Assembly: GCF_000023825.1 (NCBI RefSeq) | Contig: NC_013061.1 | Location: forward strand, 2,046,001-2,110,000 | From: Pedobacter heparinus DSM 2366 | GTDB lineage: Bacteria > Bacteroidota > Bacteroidia > Sphingobacteriales > Sphingobacteriaceae | Length of the DNA stretch: 64,000 nt | Direction of reading: 5' to 3' | Part shown: in pieces, positions 1-7,807 of the stretch | How the letters are laid out: every line of letters begins with the position of its first letter | How positions within the stretch are numbered: position 1 is the first letter of the stretch | The notes under the pieces: generated by a model | Told to the model about the DNA's origin: nothing | The model's input: the letters and a program-made list of their open reading frames with translations, nothing else | The model's database searches: none | Position numbers and translations under genes: made by a program

Positions 1-1
1 G

Positions 2-250
2 GAGCATTTGTTGCCTTCGGCTTATCCGGCGGATGTGAAAGCGCATATGGATGCGATGAAGAAGTTAAGTGGGAAAGAATTTGACAAGCATTACATGGAT
101 ATGATGGTAAATGATCATGTCAAAACCCTCGATCTGTTCAGATCTGCAAGCAGCTTAAGAGGTGAGATTAAAGATTTTGCTGCAGCTACACTTCCGGTTT
201 TGGAAAAACACCATCAAATGGCTAAGGAAATAAATGCATCGCTGAAATAA
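2..250 (+). CDS. DUF4142 family protein, C-terminal part (5' end outside window)
   Basis: The reading frame is open from the first bases, so the start lies upstream of the window. About 83 residues remain. They are helical and charged, with the closing pattern HHQMAKEINASL typical of the DUF4142 four-helix, ferritin-like family. These are usually secreted or periplasmic small proteins of unknown function in Bacteroidota. The stop is 8 bases before the MscS start, so the two genes could share a transcript. Family assignment rests on pattern recognition of the helical end only; signal peptide and N-terminus cannot be seen. Confidence 0.7.
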   Translation, partial: EHLLPSAYPADVKAHMDAMKKLSGKEFDKHYMDMMVNDHVKTLDLFRSASSLRGEIKDFAAATLPVLEKHHQMAKEINASLK

Positions 251-258
251 AATTGACG

Positions 259-1077
259 ATGCAAATTAATGAATTGATGAATAAGAAGGTTGAGCACTTT
301 TACGATAAGTTTTATGACTGGGTACTGTTAAAAGGCCCAGTCGTTTTGCTGGGGATTGCTGTCTTGATCATTGGTCTGTGGCTGATCAGGATATTTGCAC
401 GCTGGATGCGAAACAGGATGCAGCATAAAAAAATCAACAGTTCATTGAAACCTTTTTTTCTGAGCGTGGCCGTTGTGGTGCTTAGGATACTGCTGATTTT
501 TTTAGTGATGCAGATTATGGGCATTCAGCTGACCATTTTTGCTGCCCTGGTCGGTGCGATTGGTGTTGCTGCCGGCCTGGCACTGTCTGGTACAATGCAG
601 AATTTCGCCAGCGGTGTATTGATCTTGTTATTAAAGCCATTCCGCGTTTCGGATAATATAATAGCCCAGGGGCAGGAGGGTACGGTATCTTCTATACAAC
701 TCTTCTTTACTGTGGTGACTACTTTTGACAATAGAACGGTGATTATCCCCAATAGTAAACTCTCTAACGAAGTCATCATTAACATCAGTGCGATTGGCAG
801 CAGGAGACTGGATCTGGAACTAAAATTGAATTACGGGATTGACCTGTCCAAGGTTAGACAGGTGATCGATGAAACCATCACAGAATCAAAATCAGTTTTG
901 AAAACCCCGGAGAAAAGGGTGGGTGTATCTTTATTGGAAACGGATGGTTACAAGGTGATGATCAATGTCTGGCTGAATTCCCATGGCTTTCACGATGCCA
1001 GGCTCATCTTTCAGGAAAATTTATTGGAAAATCTGAAATCTTCGGGTATTAAGCTACCGGGAATGGATTCAAAGTAA
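259..1077 (+). CDS. Small-conductance mechanosensitive channel (MscS family)
   Basis: Inner-membrane channel that opens under membrane tension and releases small solutes. The 272-residue protein has three hydrophobic segments (about residues 20-45, 65-90 and 93-125). The third is the Gly/Ala-rich pore helix (GAIGVAAGLALSG) leading into the family hallmark NFASGVLILLLKPFRVSD. A beta-domain follows (GTVSSIQLFFTVVTTFDNRTVIIPNS), then an alpha/beta vestibule. The length is that of the minimal MscS core. An in-frame TTG six bases upstream is possible, but the ATG at 259 is the natural start. It is followed closely by a 64-aa gene. Confidence 0.93.
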   Translation: MQINELMNKKVEHFYDKFYDWVLLKGPVVLLGIAVLIIGLWLIRIFARWMRNRMQHKKINSSLKPFFLSVAVVVLRILLIFLVMQIMGIQLTIFAALVGAIGVAAGLALSGTMQNFASGVLILLLKPFRVSDNIIAQGQEGTVSSIQLFFTVVTTFDNRTVIIPNSKLSNEVIINISAIGSRRLDLELKLNYGIDLSKVRQVIDETITESKSVLKTPEKRVGVSLLETDGYKVMINVWLNSHGFHDARLIFQENLLENLKSSGIKLPGMDSK

Positions 1078-1083
1078 TATTAA

Positions 1084-1278
1084 ATGATGAAGCGAGAGAA
1101 AATTACATTTAAGGGGATATGGAAAGTGGTAAAGGAAACCTTTACAGGATTTAGCGAGCATAAGGTAACCTTTAAAGTGTTGCCAGGCTCAGAGATTCTC
1201 CCTTCGCATTATGCGGTGACAACTAAGGAAATTGAAGTGGAAACCAGTCATAAGTCTGTTCAGCAAAATGCTTCATAA
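1084..1278 (+). CDS. Small hypothetical protein (64 aa)
   Basis: Not recognised. A basic N-terminal half (KREKITFKGIWKVVKETFTGF) is followed by a polar, beta-prone half ending in a Ser/Gln/Asn tail. There is no signal peptide or convincing membrane helix. It starts 6 bases after the MscS stop and ends 27 bases before the pyrophosphatase start, so it looks like the middle gene of a three-gene operon. That position is the main reason to accept it as real. Confidence 0.55.
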   Translation: MMKREKITFKGIWKVVKETFTGFSEHKVTFKVLPGSEILPSHYAVTTKEIEVETSHKSVQQNAS

Positions 1279-1305
1279 ACGATTAATCATCAATAATAAT
1301 GGGAT

Positions 1306-2106
1306 ATGGATACAGTAACTGTAATCATTGAAACACCCAAGGGCAGCGGCCAGAAGTATGACTACGATCCGCAGACGGGAAAGATGAAGCTGAAAAAGGT
1401 GATGCCGCTGGGTCTGGTATTTCCTTTTGATTTCGGCTTTATTCCTGGAACGGTTGGTGGTGATGGTGATCCGCTGGATGTGCTGGTAGTTTCTGAGGTT
1501 TCGGCTTTTTCGGGTTGCGTGATGGATTGCAGGATCATAGGTGCGTTTAAGGTTGTACAGCAAGAACGTAATGGTGAACGCATGCGAAACGACAGGTTGA
1601 TCGCTATCCCTGAAGTTTCGCAGCGTTATGCCGAGGTAACTGCACTGAAAGATCTTTCCAAAACAATCGTAGATCAGGCTATCGCTTTCTTTACCAGTTA
1701 CAATGAGCAGGCCGGTAAGAAATTTAGTGTGCTGGAAAAGTTAAGTGCTGCGAAAGCTTTTCAGCTCATTGAAAAAAGCCGGAAGGATTTACCCATGGAC
1801 CGGCTGGTGGAAATTTTCCTGCCTTTACGGGATGGCAATGGCGAGGTATTTCCTAAACAAGTGTATGATGGGATTCGTGAGGAGCTGACAACTAAGTTTG
1901 GAGGCGTAACTGAATATTCCAGGAACCCGGTGAAGGGTTTCTGGAAACCTGATGAGGGCAGAGCTGAGCAAGATGAGCTTTTGGTGTTCGAAGTGATGTG
2001 CACTGAAATAGATGCCGGATTCTGGGATAAGTTGAAGTTACGGTTATTGAAAATCTTTAAACAGGATTCACTCATCATCAGGTGTTCTAAAATAGAACTC
2101 CGGTAA
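1306..2106 (+). CDS. ppa: Inorganic pyrophosphatase, family I, with long C-terminal extension
   Basis: Hydrolyses pyrophosphate to two phosphates in the cytoplasm, driving biosynthetic reactions forward. The family signature DGDPLDVLV (about residues 51-59) supplies the metal-binding aspartates. GFIPGT and the DCRIIGAFKVV strand match the OB-like core. At 266 residues it is about 90 longer than bacterial family I enzymes of roughly 175 residues. The core ends near residue 150 and the rest (from KFSVLEKL) is a separate extension of unknown role, containing a helical part and a beta-rich tail. Last gene of the likely MscS operon. Confidence 0.9.
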   Translation: MDTVTVIIETPKGSGQKYDYDPQTGKMKLKKVMPLGLVFPFDFGFIPGTVGGDGDPLDVLVVSEVSAFSGCVMDCRIIGAFKVVQQERNGERMRNDRLIAIPEVSQRYAEVTALKDLSKTIVDQAIAFFTSYNEQAGKKFSVLEKLSAAKAFQLIEKSRKDLPMDRLVEIFLPLRDGNGEVFPKQVYDGIREELTTKFGGVTEYSRNPVKGFWKPDEGRAEQDELLVFEVMCTEIDAGFWDKLKLRLLKIFKQDSLIIRCSKIELR

Positions 2107-2236
2107 AGTTGCGTTGCATTTGGCACCAGGTTTTTTTCATCAACCTCAAGGCTAGGCCTGTGACCACTGCACCCAGCACTATTGTTGAGAGCAAAAAAAA
2201 CATCACTGTAGAAGCTGTTATTAACTGAAACCAGGA

Positions 2237-2428
2237 TCAGATCTTTTTTACTTTAGTGGCGTTGAGGCCCTTCTTGCCGTTTTCCACCTCATAACTGACC
2301 CGGTCGTTTTCCCTTACCGGGGCACTGAGCGCGCTGGCGTGCACAAATAATTCCGGATCTCCGTTGCTGGGTATAATGAAGCCAAATCCTTTTGACTCAT
2401 TAAAAAATTTTACTGTTCCTTCTGGCAT
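2237..2428 (-). CDS. Cold-shock domain protein (CspA family)
   Basis: Single-stranded nucleic-acid-binding OB-fold protein of 63 residues, full length for the family. RNP1-like KGFGFI (residues 13-18) and RNP2-like LFVHASAL (26-33) are both present. The usual ending lies in GLNATKV. It is transcribed divergently from the 2677 gene, with about 250 bases between them containing an AT-rich inverted repeat. Such proteins act as RNA chaperones and are often autoregulated through a long 5' leader; the long upstream gap here is compatible with that but does not prove it. Confidence 0.95.
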   Translation of the reverse strand: MPEGTVKFFNESKGFGFIIPSNGDPELFVHASALSAPVRENDRVSYEVENGKKGLNATKVKKI

Positions 2429-2500
2429 GTTGTTGTTATTAAAAATTAGGTGTTCGGCAAACTTTGGTTTGCGGAGATGATAACAGTCGGGTTTGAGTTT

Positions 2501-2538
2501 TTGTTTAATAAAATATTAAAATAATTTTTATTAAACAA
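2501..2538. repeat. 13-bp perfect AT-rich inverted repeat between divergent genes
   Basis: TTGTTTAATAAAA at 2501-2513 is matched by its exact reverse complement at 2526-2538, with a 12-base spacer. It lies between the cold-shock gene (leftward) and the 2677 gene (rightward). A smaller hairpin (GCAAAC/GTTTGC) lies nearer the cold-shock start, around 2457-2473. It could be an operator or an RNA structure in a leader; there is no T-tract to make it a standard terminator. Confidence 0.5.
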
Positions 2539-2676
2539 TTTGTATTTCAGTGTGTTGAAATTACGCTAACTAACAATGTTCCCGGCTGAACTGGGTTCTA
2601 TTCCACAGGTCAGATCTATGGTGCAGCGGGTGGCAGCGGACAGCCTTAAATTTTTGTTTTAAACTAAAAGTACATT

Positions 2677-2904
2677 ATGAAAAGCATAGGTGAAGAATCA
2701 GCTGATGACATGGCTAAGAAACAAATTACACCATCAACCCCGGTAAGTCCCAGGGATGGTTTAGACAACACAGGAACGCAAGGGTATGACTCCCTGACTG
2801 ATGATGCGTTTACAGGTTCTTCAAAGAAACCGGAGGAAAATCCAGGAGATGACCAGAGTCATACGGGCAGTTCTTCGGAAGATTTTGACGATAGGGGGGA
2901 TTAG
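2677..2904 (+). CDS. Small acidic, disordered hypothetical protein (75 aa)
   Basis: Not assigned to a family. The protein is almost entirely polar (Ser, Thr, Asp, Glu, Gly, Pro) with no predicted helix-forming hydrophobic stretch, so it is probably intrinsically disordered. The end (SSSEDFDDRGD) is strongly acidic. Proteins of this look are common in Sphingobacteriaceae and are often stress-related, but that is only an analogy. Its own promoter probably lies in the AT-rich region before 2670. Confidence 0.5.
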   Translation: MKSIGEESADDMAKKQITPSTPVSPRDGLDNTGTQGYDSLTDDAFTGSSKKPEENPGDDQSHTGSSSEDFDDRGD

Positions 2905-2988
2905 GGTATGCGAAATATAGCAGAAGATTGGGAGCCTTTCGAAATGTATTCTATGTTATTTATCTACTGATAATTTAAGTGAATAAAA

Positions 2989-3231
2989 ATGAAGGAAAAT
3001 AATTCAATTGACGTTCAGGGTCAAATAGAAGTGGACTATAGCCAGTATGATGAGGCTGTACAAAAGTTAAAACCGAAGGTATACCAACAAGATGATGGTT
3101 TTTGTTGTCTTTCCGGTCCTGATCAGGAGACGGGGATTTTTGGAAGTGGTGATACGCCGGATGCTGCGATCCAGTCCTGGAAATCAGCACTTGAAGAAAG
3201 GTTCAGGCGCTTGCATGGGGAAGATGAATGA
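2989..3231 (+). CDS. Small hypothetical protein (80 aa)
   Basis: Not recognised with certainty. It is acidic, with a central CCLSGPDQETGIFGSGDTPDAAIQSW segment and a helical end. The pattern (short beta strands, then a helix beginning with a D/E-A-x-x-x-W/F element) recalls small HicB-like folds, but no partner toxin is adjacent and the similarity is weak. It ends 29 bases before the CorA gene and may be co-transcribed with it. Confidence 0.5.
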   Translation: MKENNSIDVQGQIEVDYSQYDEAVQKLKPKVYQQDDGFCCLSGPDQETGIFGSGDTPDAAIQSWKSALEERFRRLHGEDE

Positions 3232-3260
3232 TGATTTTGATAACCCGGGCTTAGAAAATT

Positions 3261-4157
3261 ATGGTAAATCACGTTGCATCATTTGCAGATCAGGGATTTG
3301 AATGGACAGATCTGGTAGATCCATCTTTAGAAGAACTAAACGATCTTGCCAGGAAATATAAACTGCATCCTGCTTTGGTTAAAGATTGTCTCCAGCCTGA
3401 TCATCTACCTAAGTATGAAAGAATGGATAACTATTCTTTTATTATTTTCAGGATACATACCGATAACAATGTGGCTGAAGCGGATACGGTTCAGCTGCTG
3501 ACCCATAAAATTGCTATTTTTTATGGGGAAAAATTTCTGCTGACCATTCACCGGCGTGAACATGAATTTATTAAACCATTGATGGATCTGGCATGCGCTG
3601 GCAAGTGCGAGAGTAGCAGAGAATTGCTGAACGCTCTGATCAGCGCCTGTTTGAATACTTATGAAGCACCATTGGCCAAATTGGCGAAATCGGTAGACTA
3701 TTTTGAGGAGATTGTGTTTCTCAGACCTAAAAAAGTGCCGCTTTTAAAGGGGTTGTATTACCTCAAGCGGAAAATTGATTTGCTCAAGCGGATGCTGATT
3801 CTTTCTTTTGAAATCATTGATGCGATTGATTCTACGGAGGGTGATGTCAACACCAGGGATATCCGTGATCAGTATGTTAAGTTCCAGAATATGTTTGATT
3901 CGCTGGCTGAGAACATTCATCAATTGCTGGCCATATATTTTTCGGCTTCTTCTCAAAAAACCAATGAGATCATGCGGGTGCTGACAATCTTGTCTGTGTT
4001 TTTTATGCCGCTGACTTTCATAGTTGGCATTTATGGGATGAATTTTGATGTTATGCCAGAACTGCACTGGAAAATTGGTTATCCAGGGGTAATGGGACTG
4101 ATGGTGGTAGTAACGGTATCCATCTACTTCTGGTTTAAACGCAAAGGTTGGTTGTAA
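3261..4157 (+). CDS. corA: CorA-type divalent cation transporter
   Basis: Pentameric inner-membrane channel for Mg2+ (some members carry Co2+, Ni2+ or Zn2+). The 298-residue protein has the large cytoplasmic N-terminal domain, a long stalk helix, then two C-terminal membrane helices (about 233-257 and 268-291). The signature YGMNF lies between them and forms the pore mouth and selectivity loop. It ends with the basic tail KRKGWL. Length and order are normal for the family. The gene marks the last backbone gene before the rearranged Rpn zone begins. Confidence 0.95.
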   Translation: MVNHVASFADQGFEWTDLVDPSLEELNDLARKYKLHPALVKDCLQPDHLPKYERMDNYSFIIFRIHTDNNVAEADTVQLLTHKIAIFYGEKFLLTIHRREHEFIKPLMDLACAGKCESSRELLNALISACLNTYEAPLAKLAKSVDYFEEIVFLRPKKVPLLKGLYYLKRKIDLLKRMLILSFEIIDAIDSTEGDVNTRDIRDQYVKFQNMFDSLAENIHQLLAIYFSASSQKTNEIMRVLTILSVFFMPLTFIVGIYGMNFDVMPELHWKIGYPGVMGLMVVVTVSIYFWFKRKGWL

Positions 4158-4317
4158 GATTGATTGGAAAGCACTTCCAAGCGATGGAACCTTCTACTGA
4201 CCTATAGGTGAGATCAGGTTAACGCAGTACACTTTTACCCGTTTTTTCGCTATTTGTTTTTGAAAACATCCTGTTTTTTCCCCAGTCTTAGGGTACTATA
4301 TTCAGACTCAATTTGCT

Positions 4318-4412
4318 CCAAAAGTGTTTTTAATCAAAACTTCCCGTAATCAGCCCTGTCTTTTCCTTCCTGCTCTTCCAGGAAAATTCGCTGGCCGATG
4401 TGCCAGTATAAA
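4318..4412 (-). pseudogene. DUF1016 (YhcG-type) gene fragment next to Rpn A1
   Basis: Leftward reading gives a piece of the DUF1016 N-terminal domain (WHIGQRIFLEEQEGKDRADYGK...). It matches 5800-5905 almost base for base, and a third fragment lies at 8985-9065. Homology breaks at about 4412, where the sequence joins the 3' flank of Rpn A1 that is shared with Rpn B3 at 20358. The rest of 4158-4538 holds no gene. The fragment is far too short to be functional and is best read as debris at a recombination border. Confidence 0.7.
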
Positions 4413-4512
4413 ACGAACAGTTTTATAATACCTGCTTAATCCTGACTTAATAAGCTGTGTTTATATTCGTTTAGCCCAATGCTTGTTATTAAATACATTT
4501 GGAAGATCCCAA

Positions 4513-4540
4513 AAAACCCAGGATGGATGTTCTGGGTTTT
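4513..4540 (-). terminator. Intrinsic terminator of Rpn A1
   Basis: AAAACCCAG at 4513-4521 pairs with CTGGGTTTT at 4532-4540 (9-bp stem, 10-base loop). On the minus strand it is followed by a T-rich run. It overlaps the A1 stop codon. The same hairpin, with one base missing in one arm, follows Rpn B3 near 20455-20482, so the terminator travels with the shared C-terminal cassette. Confidence 0.75.
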
Positions 4541-5495
4541 ATTTTTGAAGGGACTGGATTTCTTCTTTTGAAAGTTTGGTAAGCTTAATGATTTCTTCTA
4601 TTGGGTATTTGTTAACTAGCATTTCAAGAGCGATCTCAATTGCTTTTTTATGTATACCCTGTTCACGACCCTGTTCACGACCTTGTTCCAGACCTTGTTC
4701 CAAACCTTGTTCCAGACTTTTTTTAACCGCGTAATCCAGTACATTTTTGTTATCCCACTTGCGCTTTAAACTTGAATTGTACATATCACGTTCCTCTGGT
4801 GTTAAACTGGCATAATTAGCCAGGGTAAATAACTGATCAAATTCCGGGCCGGATAAGTATTCCGGACGTTGTTTAAATTCGGTTAAGTGCTTCAATGCAT
4901 ATAACCATTTATCCAGCTCCGTATACAATTCATCAGACCCTTTAACAAAATTAAGCATTTCAATAAATATAAAGCCTACTTTATCATAGAATATTATGCC
5001 AGTGTGCCTGTTAGCGAGACAGATATCCTGTACATATTCAGATTTTGGGCTATCCGGCAGGTTAAAGTCTTCTAAAAATGCAAGCAGGTACACTTCTGTA
5101 AGCTTGTAAGCCCAGCCCTTTCTATCGCCTTTTGGAGCTTGTTCACTGATTGCTCTGGAGACATAAAATAGCGCCCGCTCTTTAAAATACTCCTGGTTGC
5201 CACGTTGGACTTCGATAATGAACTTGCTGCCGTTAACATCGGTACAATAAACATCAAATACGGCTCCGCCTTCCTGGGCTATCTCACCGGGGAATTCATT
5301 TTTCCCGTATTCAATTTCAGTAATGTATTTTCTGCCTTTAAAGAGGTGGTTTAACAGACCTATCAGAATTGGTTTACTTTCTTCTGTGGCGAACAATCTT
5401 TTAAAGCTAAAGTCGACAAAGGCATCAATGAAAGTTGTAGGCTTAGGTTCTCTTTTTTGTTTTGGGTGTGTTGCAGTGCTGGTTTGTTCTTGCAT
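4539..5495 (-). CDS. Rpn-family PD-(D/E)XK nuclease / transposase-like protein, copy A1
   Basis: Member of the PDDEXK_2/Rpn family. E. coli relatives (RpnA-E) promote RecA-independent recombination and include antiphage toxins. The 318-residue protein opens with FVDFSFKRLF. The nuclease centre is visible as D in VFDVYC (about residue 81) and E-x-Q in FIIEVQRG (about 93-95), the ExQ form usual for the family. After residue 258 it diverges completely from copy A2. Here it has five tandem four-residue units (EQGL/EQGR, 4657-4716), then a C-terminal cassette ending KLSKEEIQSLQK that is shared with Rpn B1 and B3, not with A2. From 4721 through the 5' flank it is essentially identical to A2. Confidence 0.92.
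   Translation of the reverse strand: MQEQTSTATHPKQKREPKPTTFIDAFVDFSFKRLFATEESKPILIGLLNHLFKGRKYITEIEYGKNEFPGEIAQEGGAVFDVYCTDVNGSKFIIEVQRGNQEYFKERALFYVSRAISEQAPKGDRKGWAYKLTEVYLLAFLEDFNLPDSPKSEYVQDICLANRHTGIIFYDKVGFIFIEMLNFVKGSDELYTELDKWLYALKHLTEFKQRPEYLSGPEFDQLFTLANYASLTPEERDMYNSSLKRKWDNKNVLDYAVKKSLEQGLEQGLEQGREQGREQGIHKKAIEIALEMLVNKYPIEEIIKLTKLSKEEIQSLQK
4657..4716 (-). repeat. Five tandem 12-bp units inside Rpn A1
   Basis: Five consecutive 12-base units of the form CC[C/T]TGTTC[A/C]... encode E-Q-G-[L/R] on the minus strand. They lie exactly between the constant nuclease part and the exchanged C-terminal cassette. B-type copies have a different 12-bp unit (encoding GEIK) at the equivalent place, in one to four copies. 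Slippage or unequal exchange is the likely source of the copy number. Confidence 0.85.
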
Positions 5496-5516
5496 TATTA
5501 CTGGTTTAGTTACACA

Positions 5517-5667
5517 GCAAAGCTACTCTGGAGAAAGTTGTGAAACCTAACTTGGCCGAAATTCAGCTAAATTCGCTGAATTTTTAAGGGTTTTTGAAAT
5601 TTAGTTTGGAATTGTAGGTCTCGAAAATGCAATTTCAATATGAAATTCTGTAACTAATTTTCAAATA
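5517..5667. repeat. R module copy 1 (5' side of Rpn A1)
   Basis: First of seven copies of a conserved non-coding module placed immediately upstream of each A/B Rpn gene. It contains two perfect inverted repeats: TTCAGC...GCTGAA at 5562-5580 and AATTTCA...TGAAATT at 5631-5647. This copy stops before the third hairpin seen in most others. Downstream it joins DUF1016 debris. Confidence 0.85.
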
Positions 5668-5692
5668 CCTAAGCAACCCATTATGCCTATAA

Positions 5693-5953
5693 CTATAATA
5701 AAATCAATTGTGTCCGCACTGCGGACGCAATTGGAAAGGGCCGGTAAAACTGACGATATCGTTCCAGTTGTCTTTTTGAATAGCCTCTTCCAAACTCGGG
5801 TTGTAATTGCTCTGAAAGTGTTTTAATCAAAAACTTCCCGTAATCAGCCCTGTCTTTTCCTTCCTGCTCTTCCAGGAAAATTCGCTGGCCGATGTGCCAG
5901 TACATGAGTACGCGTTCAGTGTTTACTGCGCAGATGACTTTGCCCCGGGCCAA
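5693..5953 (-). pseudogene. DUF1016 / YhcG-type nuclease N-terminal fragment
   Basis: The 86-residue reading frame matches the DUF1016 N-terminal domain: AVNTERVLMYWHIGQRIFLEEQ, then the typical SKRQLERYRQFYRPFP and VRTQL. Full proteins are about 330-370 residues and carry a C-terminal PD-(D/E)XK nuclease domain, which is absent here. The frame ends right after VRTQL, and homology at the other end begins without a proper start. It is the most complete of three fragments (also 4318-4412 and 8985-9065), all lying beside Rpn copies. Confidence 0.75.
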
Positions 5954-6071
5954 TCACTGGATAAAATGATATTCCATGGTAACAAATCAGAAGTTTTTGG
6001 CTTAAACAAATGCTGAAACTTTATCTTTTCAATATTGTTCTGATTAAGTCCTTAATTTAATATTTCTACAT

Positions 6072-6848
6072 ATGCCGGAATTACCTGATCTTGAAGTCTT
6101 CGCTGCTAACCTGGAAAAACGGTTTAAACATAAAACCTTGGAGCGCCTGGAAGTGCAGGTAGCTAAAAAGCTGAATGTGCCGGAAAAGGAGCTAAAAGAA
6201 ACCCTGGAGGGGCATCAGCTGACTGCTGTAAAACGCGAAGGAAAAACCATCCAATTGCATTTTGGTCCTGAAAGGATATTGGGCTTACACCTGATGCTGC
6301 ATGGAGCGTTAAATCTGATTGAAGCTGATGAGAAAATAAAATATCCCATTGTCTCATTTCATTTTAAGACTGGTCATGGTTTCGCTTTAACTGATTTTCA
6401 AAAGGCTGCGACCCTGACATTAAATCCTGTGGTGTCTGATGTACCGGACGCGCTTTCCAAAGAAATGAGCGTGAACTATCTGGAAGCGGTTTTGGCGAAA
6501 AAGAAGGCGCCTATAAAAACGGTATTGATGGATCAGCACCTTATCCGGGGTATCGGTAATACTTATGCGGATGAAATTTTATGGGAGGCAGGAATTTCAC
6601 CATTCTCAGTTTCTAAAGCCATTCCTAAAGCAAAAGTAAGGGAACTGCACCAGGTGATCGGAAAGTTATTGCGTAAGGAAATTCAGCAGATCAGTAAAAT
6701 GCTGCCAGATGAGCTGGGTGGAGAGATTAAGGATTTTCTGAAAATCCACGGCGCAGGTATCAAAGAAAGCCCGACCGGTAAAAAGATACTGGTAGAAGAG
6801 ATTGGTGGGCGTAAATCTTATTATACAGAGGAGCAGGAATTGTACTAG
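6072..6848 (+). CDS. Fpg/Nei-family DNA glycosylase, zinc-less type
   Basis: Base-excision repair glycosylase/AP lyase. The N-terminus MPELPDLE provides the catalytic Pro2 and Glu3 of the family. The helix-two-turn-helix element is visible as DQHLIRGIGNTYADEILWEAGISP (about residues 155-178). The 258-residue protein lacks the usual C-terminal zinc finger: no cysteines occur near the end, and the GKKILVEEIGGRKSYYTEEQE tail resembles the beta-hairpin zinc-less fingers of NEIL1-like enzymes. It stands alone between DUF1016 debris and an outer-membrane protein. Substrate (8-oxoguanine versus oxidised pyrimidines) cannot be told from sequence. Confidence 0.9.
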   Translation: MPELPDLEVFAANLEKRFKHKTLERLEVQVAKKLNVPEKELKETLEGHQLTAVKREGKTIQLHFGPERILGLHLMLHGALNLIEADEKIKYPIVSFHFKTGHGFALTDFQKAATLTLNPVVSDVPDALSKEMSVNYLEAVLAKKKAPIKTVLMDQHLIRGIGNTYADEILWEAGISPFSVSKAIPKAKVRELHQVIGKLLRKEIQQISKMLPDELGGEIKDFLKIHGAGIKESPTGKKILVEEIGGRKSYYTEEQELY

Positions 6849-6897
6849 TAATGCATATAAACCTAATGCCTATCCCGGTACATCCTTAAAAACACAG

Positions 6898-7746
6898 ATG
6901 ATGAAAGACAGCTTCGTTAAAATTTTTATTTTATTTTCATACGGGTTCAGCCTGTCCTTGAGTGCGAATGCACAAAAGCATGCTGTCAGGTATTCATTGT
7001 TTCATCCGGTGCCCGCCAGTCAACTTCGCGACATGGAGACTGACCGGCCAGATGTGACGGAATCACCTTTTACGGTAAATGCCGGGCATTTTCAGTATGA
7101 GACGGATCTTTTCAGGATAGTTAGGGAAAAATCAGACATGAGCAAAACCAGTACTTTGCTGATCAACCAGGCTAACCTGAAAATCGGGCTTACCGAATCT
7201 ACTGCGCTTCAGGTTGGTTTTCAGAGTTATGGCGAAATGCGGCAGAAGGATCTGGCTTCAGGAAAAAAAACGCATACCCATGGTATTGGTGATCTGACTG
7301 TGCGTGTGAAGCAGAATCTGTTTGGAAATAATGGCGGGAATTTCGCACTGGCGCTGTTGCCTTATGTGAAGTTTCCGACTTCTGAGTATGACAGTGAAGG
7401 TAGGTTTGAGTATGGGCTGATCCTGCCGATGCAATTTAAGCTGCCGGGGGAATGGAAACTGGGTTTGCAGCTCGAGACTGACCGGTTGAAGGACCAGGAC
7501 CAGCAGGCAATGCATACCGAGTTATTACAGTCGGTAACGGTTGCGCATGCGCTGGTAAAGAAACTCGACGGCATCGCAGAGACTTATTATACCTATGATT
7601 TTAAAGCGCAGCAGTGGTCGAACTTTTTAAACGCGGCTTTACAGCTGGAGTTGGCTAAAAATGTGAAACTGGATGCAGGTTTTAATTATGGGATTCAACA
7701 TCAGGCAGCCAGGCATTATTTTCTTGGGGCCGCCTGTAGGTTTTAA
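6898..7746 (+). CDS. Outer-membrane transporter-like protein (phenol-degradation meta-pathway family)
   Basis: Predicted outer-membrane beta-barrel of about 282 residues. The start at 6898 (ATGATG) gives a classical signal peptide (FVKIFILFSYGFSLSLSANA). The mature start ...DMETDRPDVTESPFTV is the hallmark of the Bacteroidota members of the MetA-pathway/transporter family (TDRPD.T.S). Alternating strands follow and the last residue is Phe, as expected for barrel insertion. An open frame extends upstream into the fpg gene but has no signal sequence from there, so the internal start is preferred. Transported substrate unknown. Confidence 0.8.
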   Translation: MMKDSFVKIFILFSYGFSLSLSANAQKHAVRYSLFHPVPASQLRDMETDRPDVTESPFTVNAGHFQYETDLFRIVREKSDMSKTSTLLINQANLKIGLTESTALQVGFQSYGEMRQKDLASGKKTHTHGIGDLTVRVKQNLFGNNGGNFALALLPYVKFPTSEYDSEGRFEYGLILPMQFKLPGEWKLGLQLETDRLKDQDQQAMHTELLQSVTVAHALVKKLDGIAETYYTYDFKAQQWSNFLNAALQLELAKNVKLDAGFNYGIQHQAARHYFLGAACRF

Positions 7747-7807
7747 ATGAATTTGCTAAAATGAACCACATGAAAGATTATTCAGGCTGCCGGTAAAGCT
7801 ATAATAT

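Noticed and set aside
5072..5257. Leftward frame inside Rpn A1 (also 19023-19208).
   Set aside because: Alternate-frame shadow wholly inside the nuclease gene, with no independent start signal.
5323..5550. Rightward 75-codon frame antisense to Rpn A1 (and the identical one at 19274-19501).
   Set aside because: Identity between the two merely reflects identity of the Rpn genes on the other strand; runs into the non-coding R module.
6802..6897. Longer start for the outer-membrane protein, overlapping fpg.
   Set aside because: It would bury the signal peptide; the start at 6898 gives a normal exported protein.
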